A stretch of 64,000 nucleotides of DNA from Bordetella parapertussis (GCA_945885345.1 CAMCYP010000010.1:1-64000), one strand, 5' to 3'; positions 17,806 to 27,180 are shown, counted from the first letter of the stretch. Notes: generated from the letters alone by a model not told the origin. Translations and numbers: made by a program.

Positions 17806-18942
17806 ATGATTTTTCCGGACGCCATGCTCGGCATGCTGGGCGGCGGCCAGTTGGGCCGCATGTTCACGCTGGCTGCGCACAGCATGGGTTACCGCGTCAC
17901 CGTGCTCGATCCGGATCCGCTGAGCCCCGCCGGCGCCATCGCCGATGTGCACCTCAAAGCCGCCTACCAGGACCGCGAAGCGCTGCAGCAGCTCGCCGAC
18001 ACCTGCGCTGCTGTCACCACCGAATTTGAAAACGTACCCGCCGACAGCCTGCGCTGGCTGGCCAGCCATTGCGCTGTACGGCCTGGCGGTGATGCGGTAG
18101 CCATCGCGCAGGATCGCATCCGCGAAAAAGCCTTTGTGCGTTCCTGCGGCATTGAAGTCGCACCCTATGCCGTCATTGAGAACATCGCCGACATCGACGG
18201 CGCCGATGCCCGGCTGTTCCCCGGCATCCTGAAGCGTGCGCGTTTCGGTTACGACGGCAAGGGCCAGGCCCGCGTCGCCAATGCCGCCGAGGCGCGCAAG
18301 GCCTTCAAGGACATGGGCGCGGAATCCTGCGTGCTCGAACAACGCATTGCACTGAAATGCGAAATCTCCGCCGTGGTTGCGCGCGGCGCGGATGGTGCGG
18401 GGCGCGGATTTCCGGTCGCCGAGAACCGCCACCGCAACGGCATCCTCGATGTCAGCATCGTGCCGGCGCGCGTACCGCCCGAACAAGCACAAAATGCAAT
18501 GGACTGGGCGCTGACCATTGCCGAAAAACTCGATTATTGCGGCGTACTCGCGGTGGAGTTTTTTATCGCTGAATCCGGCGAGCTGCTGGTCAATGAAATG
18601 GCGCCGCGTCCGCACAACAGCGGCCATTACACGCTGGATGCCTGTGCCACCTCGCAGTTCGAGCAGCAGGTTCGTACATTGTGTGGCCTTACGCTGGGTG
18701 ATACGCGCCTGCTGGCGCCTGTGGTGATGGTGAATCTGCTGGGCGAAGCTTGGCAGCATGGCCAGCCGCAGTGGGAACGCGTGTTCAATGTGCCGGAAGC
18801 CAAGCTGCATCTCTACGGCAAACACGAAGCCCGCGATGGCCGCAAGATGGGTCATTACACGATGCTCGGCGCGACCGCCGATGCGGCCTTGCAAAAAGCA
18901 TTGATTGTCAGAAGCGCGTTGTACCCTGAATGGAAAGATTAA
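17806..18942 (+). CDS. purK: N5-carboxyaminoimidazole ribonucleotide synthase
   Basis: A 378-residue ATP-grasp enzyme. It opens with MLGGGQLGRMFTLAAHSMGY, the PurK dinucleotide-fold motif. The middle has ILKRARFGYDGKGQ and the ATP-grasp metal site shows YCGVLAVEFFIAESGELLVNEMAPRPHNSGHYT. It makes N5-CAIR from AIR, ATP and bicarbonate. It begins within a repeat-bearing gap after purE on the same strand and is presumably co-transcribed. Confidence 0.95.
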   Translation: MIFPDAMLGMLGGGQLGRMFTLAAHSMGYRVTVLDPDPLSPAGAIADVHLKAAYQDREALQQLADTCAAVTTEFENVPADSLRWLASHCAVRPGGDAVAIAQDRIREKAFVRSCGIEVAPYAVIENIADIDGADARLFPGILKRARFGYDGKGQARVANAAEARKAFKDMGAESCVLEQRIALKCEISAVVARGADGAGRGFPVAENRHRNGILDVSIVPARVPPEQAQNAMDWALTIAEKLDYCGVLAVEFFIAESGELLVNEMAPRPHNSGHYTLDACATSQFEQQVRTLCGLTLGDTRLLAPVVMVNLLGEAWQHGQPQWERVFNVPEAKLHLYGKHEARDGRKMGHYTMLGATADAALQKALIVRSALYPEWKD

Positions 18943-18970
18943 GGCTTGCAAGAGGATGACGCCTTGCAGC

Positions 18971-19010
18971 CCCTCACCCCGACCCTCTCCCCGCAAGCGG
19001 GGCGAGGGAG
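18971..19010. repeat. Palindromic dispersed repeat (CCCTCACCC...CCCTCTCCCC type), copy 1
   Basis: CCCTCTCCCCGC and GCGGGGCGAGGGAG form a GC-rich stem around a two-base AA loop. The flank GCAGCCCCTCACCC is shared with the copy at 27181-27223. The distal arm (GAGGGAG) lies where a ribosome-binding site for the upstream purC ATG (19020) would be. Confidence 0.82.
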
Positions 19011-19046
19011 ATTTTCTTGATGCGCGTAGTGGAAACTAAAACGACG

Positions 19047-19934
19047 ATGAGTGACACCCCGCTGTACCAATCCGATCTGAAAAGCCTGCCCTTCCTGCAT
19101 CGCGGCAAGGTGCGTGACCTGTATGCCGTCGGCGACGACAAGCTGCTGGTGGTGCAGAGCGATCGCTTGTCCGCATTCGACGTGATCCTCGACGATCCGA
19201 TTCCCGGCAAAGGCCGCGTGCTGACGGAAGTGTCGTACTTCTGGTTCGATAAATTGAAACACATCGTCCCCAACCACCTGACCGGCATTGACCCCGCCAC
19301 CGTGGTGGCGCCGGAAGAACGCGCGCAGATTGCAGGCCGCGCGATGGTGGTGCACAAATACCAGCCGCTGATGGTCGAAGCCGTCGTGCGCGGTTACATC
19401 ATCGGCTCGGGCTGGAGCGATTATCAGAAGACGGGCGCCATCTGCGGCATCCAACTGCCCGCCGGACTGAAGCAGGCGGAAAAACTCGCCGAACCGATTT
19501 TTACGCCGGCCTCCAAAGCCCCCGCCGGGCACCACGATGAAAACATCACTTACGAGGATGTGGTGGCCACCATCGGCGCCGCGAACACCGCGAAGGTCAA
19601 AGAGATTTCGATCAGGCTCTACAAGGAAGCCGCGGCCTTTGCCGCAACACGCGGCATCATCATCGCCGACACCAAATTCGAATTCGGCACCGATGCTGCC
19701 GGCAACATCGTGCTGATCGACGAAGCACTGACCCCCGATTCCTCGCGCTTCTGGCCCGCCGCCGAATACCGCACCGGCATCAGCCCGCCGAGCTTTGACA
19801 AACAATTCGTCCGCGACTGGCTGGAAACCCAGCCCTGGGGCAAAAAGGCCCCGGCACCGCGGCTGCCCGCCGATGTGCTGACAAAAACTTCCGCGAAGTA
19901 CCGCGAAGCGCAGCGCATGCTGACTGGAACCTGA
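19047..19934 (+). CDS. purC: Phosphoribosylaminoimidazole-succinocarboxamide synthase
   Basis: A 295-residue SAICAR synthetase of the longer type. Motifs: [45 protein letters not shown] and [12 protein letters not shown] followed by the acidic [15 protein letters not shown]. It joins aspartate to CAIR. I place the start at the ATG at 19047 ([15 protein letters not shown]), which fits the family's usual N-terminus; the in-frame ATG at 19020, preceded by GGGAG from the repeat, would add nine residues and is quite possible. The stop is one base before the next gene's ATG. Confidence 0.94.
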   Translation: MSDTPLYQSDLKSLPFLHRGKVRDLYAVGDDKLLVVQSDRLSAFDVILDDPIPGKGRVLTEVSYFWFDKLKHIVPNHLTGIDPATVVAPEERAQIAGRAMVVHKYQPLMVEAVVRGYIIGSGWSDYQKTGAICGIQLPAGLKQAEKLAEPIFTPASKAPAGHHDENITYEDVVATIGAANTAKVKEISIRLYKEAAAFAATRGIIIADTKFEFGTDAAGNIVLIDEALTPDSSRFWPAAEYRTGISPPSFDKQFVRDWLETQPWGKKAPAPRLPADVLTKTSAKYREAQRMLTGT

Positions 19935-19935
19935 G

Positions 19936-21111
19936 ATGAAAAACGACGCCGGCAAACTGTTCAACGAAGCGGACACCAAACCGTCCGCTGACGGCGTGAC
20001 CACCGGCATCCTGCCGGATCGCGACATCGCCAGGCTGATCGACGGCGGGCGCATCAGTGCCGAAGGTGGCGTCGATCAATCGCAGATCCAGCCGGCAAGC
20101 CTCGACCTGCGCTTGGGTAGCACGGCTTGGCGTGTGCGCGCGAGTTTCCTGCCGGGCAAATCCTCCACCGTGCAGGCGAAGATCGACCGCCTGCAGATGC
20201 ACAGGATTGATCTCAGCAAACCGGCGGTGCTGGAAAAAGGCTGCGTCTACATCGCCGAACTGATGGAAGAACTGAAGCTGCCCGCCGACATCGCCGGTTA
20301 CGCCAATCCGAAAAGCTCCACCGGGCGGCTGGATATTTTCACGCGGCTGATCACCGACTGTGGCGCCGAGTTCGAAGGTGTGGCGGCCGGTTACAAGGGC
20401 AAGCTCTACGTCGAAATCATGCCGCACACCTTCAGCGTGCTGGCGCAGCAGGGCACGCGGCTGAACCAGATCCGTTTTGTCCGCGGCAATCCGCCGCCCT
20501 CCGACGCCAAACTCACCGAACTCGATCAGACATTGAAGCTGGTTTATTCCGACAGCGACGGCCCGTTGCCGGCGATCATCAAAAACGGTTTGTGGATTTC
20601 GGTGGACCTCGAAGGCGACGCCAGCAACGGCATCATCGGTTACCGTGCCAAACACCACGCGCCGTTAATCGACCTGTCGAAGCTCAATCATTACGATCCG
20701 CTGGATTTCTGGGAGCCGATCGCACGCAACGCTGAACGCAGCCTGGTGCTGAGCCCTGACGATTTTTATATTCTGGTTTCGCGTGAACGCGTGCGCATCC
20801 CCAACAGCCACGCTGCGTCGATGGTGCCCTATGACCCATCGGTCGGCGAATTCCGTATCCACTACGCCGGCTTTTTCGATCCCGGCTTCGGTTACGGCGC
20901 CAACAACCTCAAGGGTGCACGCGCCGTACTCGAAGTGCGCTCCCACGACGTGCCCTTCATGATCGAACACGGCCAGGACGTCGGCCGCCTGATCTACGAA
21001 CGCCTGCTCGGCGAACCGGAAAAAATCTACGGCGTGAACATCGGCTCGAACTACCAGTCGCAGGGATTGAAGCTGAGCAAGCAGTTCAAGCCATTGGCGA
21101 TGCCTGTCTGA
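19936..21111 (+). CDS. dcd: 2'-deoxycytidine 5'-triphosphate deaminase, long form
   Basis: A 391-residue protein with two dUTPase-like halves. The first half has IQPASLDLRLGSTAW and NPKSSTGRLDIFTRLITDCG, the Dcd active-site region. The second half repeats the fold (PYDPSVGEFRIHYAGFFDPGFGYG, VLEVRSHDVPFMIEHGQDVGRLIYER). Standard bacterial Dcd is about 190 residues, so this is the tandem-domain type often seen in alpha- and betaproteobacteria. It makes dUTP from dCTP for thymidylate supply. It is in the purC transcript, starting one base after purC stops. Confidence 0.88.
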   Translation: MKNDAGKLFNEADTKPSADGVTTGILPDRDIARLIDGGRISAEGGVDQSQIQPASLDLRLGSTAWRVRASFLPGKSSTVQAKIDRLQMHRIDLSKPAVLEKGCVYIAELMEELKLPADIAGYANPKSSTGRLDIFTRLITDCGAEFEGVAAGYKGKLYVEIMPHTFSVLAQQGTRLNQIRFVRGNPPPSDAKLTELDQTLKLVYSDSDGPLPAIIKNGLWISVDLEGDASNGIIGYRAKHHAPLIDLSKLNHYDPLDFWEPIARNAERSLVLSPDDFYILVSRERVRIPNSHAASMVPYDPSVGEFRIHYAGFFDPGFGYGANNLKGARAVLEVRSHDVPFMIEHGQDVGRLIYERLLGEPEKIYGVNIGSNYQSQGLKLSKQFKPLAMPV

Positions 21112-21140
21112 ATTACCGTATCAGACGAATAAAAATAGTC

Positions 21141-21214
21141 CGTCACCCCGGCGAAAGCCGGGGTCCAGGAATTTAGGTTAACTACACTGGATTCCGGCTT
21201 TCGCCGGAATGACG
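21141..21214. repeat. Palindromic dispersed repeat (GTCATTCCGGC type), copy 2
   Basis: Arms 21141-21168 and 21187-21214 pair at 24 of 28 positions, the mismatches being CC against AA pairs. The right arm matches that of the copy at 17750-17777. It sits between dcd and tsaC. Confidence 0.87.
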
Positions 21215-21239
21215 GGTACTTTCCCAGAGCGATATCCAT

Positions 21240-21268
21240 AAGTATTTGTTTTTATTGATATATTTATC
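21240..21268 (+). promoter_or_regulatory. AT-rich leader element before tsaC/sua5
   Basis: AAGTATTTGTTTTTATTGAT followed by ATATTTATC ends three bases before the ATG at 21272. No ribosome-binding site is present. It matches the leader class seen before leuC and the nicC-like gene and includes a TATATT that could be a -10. Confidence 0.45.
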
Positions 21269-21271
21269 AGT

Positions 21272-22270
21272 ATGCGCCACACTGCCGACATGACCCACAC
21301 CGTCTCCAAATCCGACATCACCCACGCAGTAGCCCAACTCAAGGCCGGCGAACTCGTCGCATTCCCCACCGAGACGGTCTACGGCCTCGGCGCCGATGCC
21401 TCGAACGCCGATGCCGTGCGCAAAATCTACGCCGCCAAAGGCCGGCCTTCGAACCATCCGCTGATCGTGCATGTCGCCGACGCGGCACAACTCGCCAACT
21501 GGGCACGCGACATTCCGCCCTTCGCACACACACTGGCAAAAAAATTCTGGCCCGGACCGCTGACGCTGGTGCTGAAGCGCAACCCGCGCGTGCCCGATGA
21601 AGTCACCGGCGGCCAGGACACCGTCGCGATCCGCGTGCCTTCGCATCCGGTGGCGCAGGCACTGCTGCGGGAATTCGGCGGCGGTGTGGCCGCGCCCTCG
21701 GCGAATCGTTTTGGCCGTGTATCGGCAACCACGGCGGCGCATGTGCGCGAGGAATTCGGCGACAGTGTCGCCTGCGTGCTCGACGGCGGCGCAGCCGATG
21801 TCGGCATCGAATCCACCATCGTCGATTGTTCACGCGCAACACCGACACTGCTGCGCCCGGGCTGGATCACACCACAAGAACTCGAAGCCGCACTTGGCGC
21901 GCCGCTGGCCGCGCCTGACGCCGACGCACCGCGTGTATCCGGCACACTCGAAAAACATTATTCGCCGCAGACCCCGGTACTACTGATGGAAGGCGACCTG
22001 ATCGTCGAACTCGCGCACAGCATGGCGCGCCAGGGCAAACGCGTCGCGGTGCTGGCACGCACCGCGCTGCGGCCGCTGATCGACGGCATGGTGTGGTTGG
22101 CTGCGCCGGCGGATGCGGCGGGTTATGCGCATGACCTGTATGCCAATCTGCGCGAACTGGATCAGGCGGGTTGTGATGCGATTCTGGTGGAGCAGCCGCC
22201 GGAGAAGGCGGAGTGGTTTGCGATTCGGGATCGTTTGAATCGGGCGACTGCAGGGTCCGGTGAGACCTGA
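21272..22270 (+). CDS. L-threonylcarbamoyladenylate synthase (Sua5/YrdC type)
   Basis: A 332-residue two-domain Sua5-type enzyme. The YrdC domain shows GELVAFPTETVYGLGADAS, KIYAAKGRPSNHPLIVHV and the SAPSANRFGRVS-like VAAPSANRFGRVS motif. The C-terminal Sua5 domain starts after GTLEKHYSPQTPV. It forms threonylcarbamoyl-AMP for t6A37 in ANN-decoding tRNAs. In betaproteobacteria this gene commonly follows the purine genes, as here. A second in-frame ATG (21290) is possible. The AT-rich island begins right after its stop. Confidence 0.92.
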   Translation: MRHTADMTHTVSKSDITHAVAQLKAGELVAFPTETVYGLGADASNADAVRKIYAAKGRPSNHPLIVHVADAAQLANWARDIPPFAHTLAKKFWPGPLTLVLKRNPRVPDEVTGGQDTVAIRVPSHPVAQALLREFGGGVAAPSANRFGRVSATTAAHVREEFGDSVACVLDGGAADVGIESTIVDCSRATPTLLRPGWITPQELEAALGAPLAAPDADAPRVSGTLEKHYSPQTPVLLMEGDLIVELAHSMARQGKRVAVLARTALRPLIDGMVWLAAPADAAGYAHDLYANLRELDQAGCDAILVEQPPEKAEWFAIRDRLNRATAGSGET

Positions 22271-22376
22271 GTGATTGTGTGCCTTAAGGGAAGTTAAAAA
22301 AACACGAAAATCAGCAATTAACAAAACTATAAAGTTAAAAAAAGACGGTTTTAAAAAGAATAGTAAAGGGGGCGAA

Positions 22377-25300
22377 ATGTTAGTTACAGAAAATCAACTT
22401 GACGAATGGGTGCGCGGACACGCGAGAGATGCTCAAGGAGTGATCGTCGAGCTTGTTTGGCGCCTTGTGGCTGCGTCGTCTCCAAGACCTAAGGATCGTC
22501 GATTTCCTCTAGAGGACAGCATTGGTCAGCATGGACCAGATGGAATATTAGATGTGGATTTTCCATTTGATCCATTTGTGCCCGAAGGGCGCTCGTTCTG
22601 GGAAATTGGAACGGGGCTAAATGCCGGAGATAAAGCGACTTCAGATTACAACGGATTGGTTTCTGGTGTTCCCGAAAACGAACGAAAAGCGGCTACATTC
22701 ATTTTTATTACCCCACTTTCAGCGCGGAGAGATTGGGAGCACACGTGGAAAGAAGATTCCCAGGGGAAATGGCTCGCTGATCGTCGTTCTCGCAGCGATT
22801 GGAAAGATGTCAGAGTCATAGATGGAACGAAGCTAATCGACTGGGTGCATGAATTTCCACCGGTTGAGCTTTGGCTCGCTCAAAAACTGACAGGAATGCC
22901 TACAGACCAAGTTGAGACATTAGAGCAATGTTGGAACTTGGTTCGTAGCATCGGCGAGCCACCACCATTGACCCCTAAAGTTTTCTTGGCTAATCGCGAA
23001 GAGGCTCACGAGAAAATTAAGGAAGTCTTCTCTGGGAGTACGGTGCATCTAAAGCTAGAAACACATTTTCCTGACCAAGTTGTTGATTTTGTGTGCGCAT
23101 GTGTGGCTAATTTAAGTGATGAAGATCGCATTGATGTCGCGGGACGCTGCGTTGTTATTTCTGGCCCCGAGGCATGGAACGCAATGGCCGGACAAAAAGA
23201 GAAGCTGATTTTAGTTGCCGGCTCGACACTCGATCTTACAGGTGGCGCGGGGACAAAATTGATTCAAAAAGCTCGGCGAGCCGGGCATGCGGTTATTTTC
23301 GGAGGGGCGGCTGTAGGAATTCCAGATCCTGCAAGTGTGCCGCTTCGTATTCCTCGATCGCATCAACTGAAAGAGGCGCTGGAGCACGCCGGGTACAGCG
23401 AAGAGCGAGCGCGCACTTTAGCCCAGAAGAGTGGAGGGAATTTAGGTTCACTGTTGAAATGCCTTCAAAATATTTCAACGATCCCTGAGTGGGCAGAGAG
23501 TAGTGTTGCCTCGGAGTTGGTAGTGGCCGCAATTTTAGGATCATGGAATGAAAATTCGGAAGCCGATCGCTTAATTGTGGAGCGCTTATCGGGAAACTCA
23601 TACGGGGAGTGGATCGGTAAGATGCGTGAGGTTTCGCTTCGACCGGGCACTCCCCTCATTCAACGAGATGGAAATTGGAAATTCGTTACGAGATACGAGG
23701 GATGGTATGTTCTCGGCCCACAAATTTTTAATGAGCAAATCGAAAAGTTGCGAGACGCCGCGGTCTCGGTGTTGACGGAAAATGATCCTCAATTCGAACT
23801 TCCTACTAATGAGCGATATGCGGCAAGTATTCATGGAAAAGTTCTTAGTCATTCAGAGCGAATTCGGGATGGTCTAGCTGAATCCTTGGCGCTGCTTGGA
23901 AGCCATTCAAAAGCATTGACTTCATGCCAATTCGGTAAAGCCGAGATATCGGCCGCACTTGCTGTACGAGCAATATTGAAAGACGCCGATTGGCAGCGTT
24001 GGGCCAGTCTGAATGGCTTGTTGTCATTGCTTGCGGAGGCTGCACCAAGTGAATTCCTTGACGCCGTTGAAGGCGCGCTCAATAAAGAGCCATGCCCATT
24101 TGATTCAGTATTTAAACAGGAGAGTGATGGAATAACTGGTGGCACATATATAAGTGGGTTGCTTTGGGCCTTAGAAACCCTCGCATGGGATGCTACCCAC
24201 CTAAACCGTGTTGTGATTTGTTTAGGAGAGCTTTCAAATCGCGATCCTGGTGGGCGTTGGTCAAATCGGCCATCAAATTCTTTAACCACAATTCTTTTGC
24301 CATGGCTTCCGCAAACGTGCGCGCCCATTTCAAAGCGCGTTGGAGCAGTAGCGGCATTGCAGTCGGAGTTACCAGAGATTGGTTGGAAATTATTGCTAAG
24401 TCTACTTCCTCAAGCACACTCCACTTCATCAGGTACGCGTAGACCAGCTTGGCGCGAGACCATACCGGATGATTGGTCTAGAGGGGTAACAAATAATGAA
24501 TACTGGGATCAAACTCGACTTTACGCTGATATGGCAATTGTAGCGGCACAAAATAATAGAGAAAAGCTTGCTGAATTAATTGATTGTTTAGAAAACCTGC
24601 CGCCAGAGGCGAAGGACAAATTGATTGCCCATTTGTCATCTGAAAGTGTAATGGCAATGTCGGATTCGGATCGGGTAAAACTTTGGACTGAACTTGTGGA
24701 CTTAGTTACAAAACATAAAAGACATGCAGATGCTGATTGGGCGATGGGATCTAAGGAAGTTGATAAGCTGGAAGCGCTGGCCGAAAAAATAAAACCAATT
24801 GCTCCAATTTTTCGACATCAGAGATTATTTAGTGAACGAGATTTTGATTTATTCGAAGATATTGGGAACTATGATGAGCAGTCCAATGCTCTTGAAAAAT
24901 TACGACAAGAGGCCATAACTGAGATCGCAGCGAATGGCGGGACCCAGGCAATTATTTCTTTTGCTTGCCTTGTTCAGTCTCCATGGCGAGTGGGCATTTC
25001 ATTTGGAGTGGTTGCTGAGCCAGACGTTGACGAAGAAATTCTCCCCGGGTTGCTCGAGTCTAGTTCCCAACCACTTTCTCAGTTTTCGGGTGCATTTGTT
25101 GGAGGGAGGTTTCATTCTCAAGGATGGGAATGGGTAGACAATGTAAATAAAAAAAATTGGACTGAGTCACAGCTAGGAGATTTTTTTACTTTTTTACCGT
25201 TCATTCCCAGTAATTGGGAACGAGCAGAAAGTCTCCTTGGTTCTGACAAGGGAATTTACTGGCGTAAAGTCCAAGTTAATCCATATGCGACAGACATAGA

Positions 25301-26180
25301 TGTCGATTTCGCAGTTGATCGTTTGATTCAATTCGAAAGGCCGTATGCCGCATTGCGGTGTTTTACCAAAAGGCTATACGAGAAAAAGCCGCTTGGATCA
25401 GAGAGGGCGATAAGTGCTTTGCTAGCTACTCTGAAATCATCTGAAGATCCAGCGTCAATGGACCGTCACACGATAGTTGAGATAATCAAGGCGCTACAGA
25501 ACGATTCAACAGTAAATTCAGAAGATCTCTTTCGAGTCGAGTGGGCATATTTAAGGCTTTTAAATCATCACAGTCGAGTGTCTCCGCTACAGCTTTGGCG
25601 AAAACTGGCAACAGATCCAAAATTCTTCTGTGAAGCAATTAGGCTCGTTTTTCGTTCAAAAAAAGAAGAGTCTCCAAAGGAAATTATTCCTGAGGAAAGA
25701 AAAAGTGTGGCGGCCAATGCTTATACGCTTCTAAGTCAGTGGCGTTATCCCCCTGGTACCCTACAAGATGGGTCATATGACGGATTAGCTTTTGATTCTT
25801 GGCTTGATGCGGTTAAAAACGAATGTAAAGAGTCTGGCCATTTAGAGATTGCAATGTCTATGCTGGGGCACGTATTAATTTATTCTCCCCCTGATAAAGA
25901 TGGATTGTGGATTCATCGGAGTGTCGCTGCTGCACTGAACGCTAAAGACTCTAGCGATATGCGTAATGGTTTCCGAACAGAGTTGTTTAATTCAAGGGGA
26001 GTTCATTGGGTGGATCCATCTGGTAAGCCAGAGCGAGAACTTGCAAGTAAATATCGCGCGCGCGCTGAAACTATTGAAGCTGTTGGATACCATCGTTTAG
26101 CAACAACTTTACGGGATTTGGCGGATTCTTATGATCGTGATGCTGAGAGAGTATTATCGAGGGAGCACTTTGATGGGTGA
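22377..26180 (+). CDS. Large AT-rich protein of unknown function; possible nuclease-like N-terminus and degenerate ATPase-like region
   Basis: A 1267-residue protein that I cannot name. The N-terminal 175 residues contain GPDG (53-56), WEIGTG (75-80), K86, FIFITP (108-113) and WKDVRVIDGTKLIDWV. This order resembles PD-(D/E)xK-type nuclease domains fused to large proteins, though a clean ExK is missing. Residues about 205-400 look like a STAND/AAA ATPase without a P-loop: KLILVAG as a Walker B-like strand and KSGGNLGSLLKCL like the GxP helix. The rest is probably helical repeat, ending in ERELASKYRARAETIE and LRDLADSYDRDAERV. GGGGG five bases before the ATG at 22377 sets the start. Composition is far AT-richer than the neighbours. 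A defence role is inference only. Confidence 0.8.
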   Translation: MLVTENQLDEWVRGHARDAQGVIVELVWRLVAASSPRPKDRRFPLEDSIGQHGPDGILDVDFPFDPFVPEGRSFWEIGTGLNAGDKATSDYNGLVSGVPENERKAATFIFITPLSARRDWEHTWKEDSQGKWLADRRSRSDWKDVRVIDGTKLIDWVHEFPPVELWLAQKLTGMPTDQVETLEQCWNLVRSIGEPPPLTPKVFLANREEAHEKIKEVFSGSTVHLKLETHFPDQVVDFVCACVANLSDEDRIDVAGRCVVISGPEAWNAMAGQKEKLILVAGSTLDLTGGAGTKLIQKARRAGHAVIFGGAAVGIPDPASVPLRIPRSHQLKEALEHAGYSEERARTLAQKSGGNLGSLLKCLQNISTIPEWAESSVASELVVAAILGSWNENSEADRLIVERLSGNSYGEWIGKMREVSLRPGTPLIQRDGNWKFVTRYEGWYVLGPQIFNEQIEKLRDAAVSVLTENDPQFELPTNERYAASIHGKVLSHSERIRDGLAESLALLGSHSKALTSCQFGKAEISAALAVRAILKDADWQRWASLNGLLSLLAEAAPSEFLDAVEGALNKEPCPFDSVFKQESDGITGGTYISGLLWALETLAWDATHLNRVVICLGELSNRDPGGRWSNRPSNSLTTILLPWLPQTCAPISKRVGAVAALQSELPEIGWKLLLSLLPQAHSTSSGTRRPAWRETIPDDWSRGVTNNEYWDQTRLYADMAIVAAQNNREKLAELIDCLENLPPEAKDKLIAHLSSESVMAMSDSDRVKLWTELVDLVTKHKRHADADWAMGSKEVDKLEALAEKIKPIAPIFRHQRLFSERDFDLFEDIGNYDEQSNALEKLRQEAITEIAANGGTQAIISFACLVQSPWRVGISFGVVAEPDVDEEILPGLLESSSQPLSQFSGAFVGGRFHSQGWEWVDNVNKKNWTESQLGDFFTFLPFIPSNWERAESLLGSDKGIYWRKVQVNPYATDIDVDFAVDRLIQFERPYAALRCFTKRLYEKKPLGSERAISALLATLKSSEDPASMDRHTIVEIIKALQNDSTVNSEDLFRVEWAYLRLLNHHSRVSPLQLWRKLATDPKFFCEAIRLVFRSKKEESPKEIIPEERKSVAANAYTLLSQWRYPPGTLQDGSYDGLAFDSWLDAVKNECKESGHLEIAMSMLGHVLIYSPPDKDGLWIHRSVAAALNAKDSSDMRNGFRTELFNSRGVHWVDPSGKPERELASKYRARAETIEAVGYHRLATTLRDLADSYDRDAERVLSREHFDG

Positions 26181-27132
26181 TTTGTTTTTGTTACGTGCAG
26201 TTACTGTTTGTGCATTCCTAGTCGCACCGCTTACTCAAGCGCAAACATATCCCACCAAACCCATCCGCATCATCTCCCCCTACACCGCCGGCGGCCTCGG
26301 CGACCTGGTGCCGCGTGCCATAGGAGCAGGGCTGACCGAAGCCCTGGGCCAGCAGATCCTCGTTGAAAACCGCCCCGGCGCATCGCAGGCCATCGGCATG
26401 CAGCTCGTTGCCAAATCGCCCGCCGATGGTTACACGCTGGTCTACGGCAGCGTGACCAGCCTGACGATCAATCCGGCGGTGAACAAGAATCTGCCCTACG
26501 ACCCGGTCAAGGATTTCGCGCCGCTGTCCTTGTGTGTGACCACGCCCTTGTTTCTGGTGGTGCATCCCTCGGTGCCGGCGAAGAATGTGAAGGAACTGAT
26601 CGCGCTGGCGAAACGTCAGCCCGGCAAACTCACCTTTGCATCGGGTGGCAACGGCTCATCGAATCATCTGGCCGGCGAATTGCTCAAACTGCTGGCGGGT
26701 ATCGACCTGCTGCATGTGCCGTACAAGGGCGCGGGTCCGGCGATGATTGATGTGATGGCGGGGCACGTGGACATGATGCTCGGTGCGGCGGGTCTCGCCG
26801 AAGCACACGCGGGTCGGGTGAAGGTGCTGGGCGTGACCAGTCCCAAACGTGCGGCTGCTGCGCCGGATCTGCCGACGCTCGCTGAAGCGGGTGTGAAGGG
26901 TTATGAATCGACGATCTGGTTTGGCCTGCTGGCGCCGGCTGGTACGCCGCAACCGATTGTGAACCGACTGTCGCAGGAGATCGGCAAGGTGCTGCAGCAA
27001 AAAACCATGCGTGAGCGTTTTAATACCGTGGAGCTGACGCCGACTACGCCGGAGGGATTTGCTGCGCATATCCAGCGCGAGATTCCGAAGTGGCGGAAGG
27101 TGGTTACTGAAGCGAAGATTTCGGCGCTTTGA
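26173..27132 (+). CDS. Bug/TctC-family periplasmic solute receptor (4)
   Basis: A 319-residue receptor: signal peptide MGDLFLLRAVTVCAFLVAPLTQA, then QTYPTKPIRIISPYTAGGLGD, VENRPGASQAIG and LPYDPVKDFAPLS. The ATG lies within the last codons of the large AT-rich gene (8-base overlap). The signal-peptide codons are AT-rich like that gene, whereas from about base 26250 the composition turns to the GC-rich style of the genome. The mature part is normal Bug sequence with the HVPYKGAGPA loop. Ligand unknown; the nicC-like gene follows. Confidence 0.9.
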   Translation: MGDLFLLRAVTVCAFLVAPLTQAQTYPTKPIRIISPYTAGGLGDLVPRAIGAGLTEALGQQILVENRPGASQAIGMQLVAKSPADGYTLVYGSVTSLTINPAVNKNLPYDPVKDFAPLSLCVTTPLFLVVHPSVPAKNVKELIALAKRQPGKLTFASGGNGSSNHLAGELLKLLAGIDLLHVPYKGAGPAMIDVMAGHVDMMLGAAGLAEAHAGRVKVLGVTSPKRAAAAPDLPTLAEAGVKGYESTIWFGLLAPAGTPQPIVNRLSQEIGKVLQQKTMRERFNTVELTPTTPEGFAAHIQREIPKWRKVVTEAKISAL

Positions 27133-27180
27133 TTTTTGATGTGGCCCTTGCTTCGCACCAAGTGTTTCCTTGTTCGCAGC

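Noticed and set aside
22275-22376. Upstream extension of the large AT-rich gene (34 more codons)
   Set aside because: The extension is Lys-rich AT sequence without a ribosome-binding site, whereas GGGGG lies right before the ATG at 22377.
22271-26245. Search for integrase, att-like direct repeats or a tRNA at the edges of the AT-rich island
   Set aside because: None could be seen, so I do not call it an integrated element of a defined class.
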